Positions 63,274 through 64,000 of a stretch of DNA of 64,000 nt are shown here, piece after piece. A model generated the notes under the pieces. The model had not been told where the DNA came from. It saw only the letters and a list, made by a program, of their open reading frames with translations, and ran no database searches. Every line of letters starts with the position of its first letter. Position 1 is the first letter of the stretch. Source of the DNA: Tolypocladium sp. Sup5 PDA-1 (Eukaryota; Ascomycota; Sordariomycetes; Hypocreales; Ophiocordycipitaceae). The position numbers and the translations under genes are program-made. The DNA is taken from positions 1 to 64,000 of the forward strand of contig JPHH03000103.1 of NCBI GenBank assembly GCA_000750105.3, given 5' to 3'.

Positions 63274-63684
63274 CAAGCTATGGTACTGGAATGGGTAGCT
63301 GACGTGCCAAGGCTTGTATGACGCCCCATCCGGTGCTCCGTGACCTGCCGCAAGCGTCATGGACCGTGTTGGGGCTTGAGGAGCTAAATTTGATAATAAT
63401 CTGTCTCACGTTTCCTCCACCAAGGCAATGTTTGACTTCGATTTGAGGATCGGGTTCTACCAGCTGTCGGTTCCACCATCTAGGACGACACAGCATATAT
63501 CCCTCACGGCACCCCTTGTTGCCTAGAAAATTGTTTCCTGATACAAACAACCGTTTGGCGCCTTTGAAGCTGGACGCCGGGTAGCCTCAGCTGTATGACA
63601 ATGACCACGTCTTGCTCCATGTATGACCCCTTTCATGCAAAGAAGCAAAGTGTGAACCGCTGCTTATTTCGTCATACCGCGTAT
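63274..63684. other. gap with no supported gene
   Basis: No coding family seen. A minus frame (63278-63550) is unrecognised. Confidence 0.4.
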
Positions 63685-63963
63685 TTACCCTGGCAACTCA
63701 TGACAATGACATGAGCCATGCATTTCGGGGAGTTCGGCCGGAAGCTCGCGGCGGCCCTTCTCCAAAATCTCTCCATCCGGCAACTCACTTGCTCCAGGGG
63801 AATGCAGTTTCTGCTTTCTCCTCCACCTCCGCCGAAACTGATACGCGCCAATCCCTAACAAAATCACCAACACGCCAACGACTGCAAGGGCGCCAATAAC
63901 GCACAGCGCGATGACTCCCTTGGACCAGGCACTTGATTCGCCACCGGACATTGTCAATTGCAA
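63685..63963 (-). CDS. C-terminal part of a single-pass membrane protein, window-edge partial
   Basis: The minus frame has one strong membrane helix (GVIALCVIGALAVVGVLVIL) followed by a basic patch (QFRRRWRRKQK) and a polar tail with a Glu/Pro-rich end. This is the layout of the C-terminus of fungal surface proteins with an extracellular domain upstream, which would lie beyond the right edge. The ATGs at 63963 and 63948 may be internal. No family assignment is possible. Confidence 0.5.
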   Translation of the reverse strand: MQLTMSGGESSAWSKGVIALCVIGALAVVGVLVILLGIGAYQFRRRWRRKQKLHSPGASELPDGEILEKGRRELPAELPEMHGSCHCHELPG

Positions 63964-64000
63964 TGGTCCAGCAGGAAATAATCAAGCCTGGAGCCTCCAA

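Overview
The window looks like accessory (dispensable or subtelomeric) DNA from a filamentous ascomycete, probably Sordariomycetes/Hypocreales-like. That placement is inferred from the gene families seen: a Pth11-type rhodopsin-fold protein, a velvet domain, NACHT and ankyrin fragments, a LaeA-like methyltransferase, a LysM-type secreted protein, an hAT transposon, and Tad1-like and Copia remnants. Introns are short (about 50-75 nt) with GT..AG ends and CTAAC/CTGAC-like branch sites. I found no prokaryotic features, CRISPR arrays or rRNA genes, and no convincing tRNA genes.

Layout. Positions 1-2.9 kb hold a GC-rich island of broken reading frames that I cannot assign to any family (island A). 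Next come a gutted BRF1 copy, a broken and partly duplicated velvet gene, a short SDR remnant, and an intact two-exon SH3b-like secreted protein at 8.3 kb. A NACHT-type pseudogene lies at 9.1-10.1 kb. A second unassigned island of the same style as the first (island B) lies at 12.5-13.5 kb and carries several in-frame TAG codons. Positions 14.8-31.8 kb are the healthiest part: an asparaginase-family gene lacking the usual catalytic threonine, a six-exon Pth11-like gene, a Ser/Thr-rich membrane protein, a small Cys-rich secreted protein, a class III aminotransferase, an indoleamine 2,3-dioxygenase, an MFS transporter, a decayed AAA ATPase gene, and an intact fungal gene of unknown function.

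Positions 32-43 kb carry a LysM-type secreted protein, a Tad1-like LINE remnant with a tandemly repeated 3' part, an F-box/ankyrin gene, a phosphorylase-domain fragment, and gutted copies of PRP28 and valyl-tRNA synthetase. Positions 43.7-48.5 kb hold a RING-finger gene and a three-repeat membrane protein of unknown family. Positions 49.3-52.4 kb are a complete hAT element with an intact 890-residue transposase. It is followed by a Copia Gag remnant, an ankyrin scrap, a cytochrome P450 lacking its middle, a large Cys-rich secreted protein, an F-box-like gene, a CWF19 fragment, a truncated LaeA-like methyltransferase, and the end of a membrane protein at the right edge.

Themes. (1) Several broken genes keep both ends but have lost the middle (BRF1, PRP28, P450). 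Four are housekeeping genes for RNA polymerase III initiation, splicing and translation, whose functional copies must lie elsewhere. (2) Many inactivating changes are C-to-T or G-to-A transitions, as expected from repeat-induced point mutation or deamination. (3) The intact genes are mostly secreted, membrane or small-molecule-handling proteins. The aminotransferase, dioxygenase and transporter at 23.4-28.8 kb could work together in tryptophan/kynurenine handling, though this is inference from position only.
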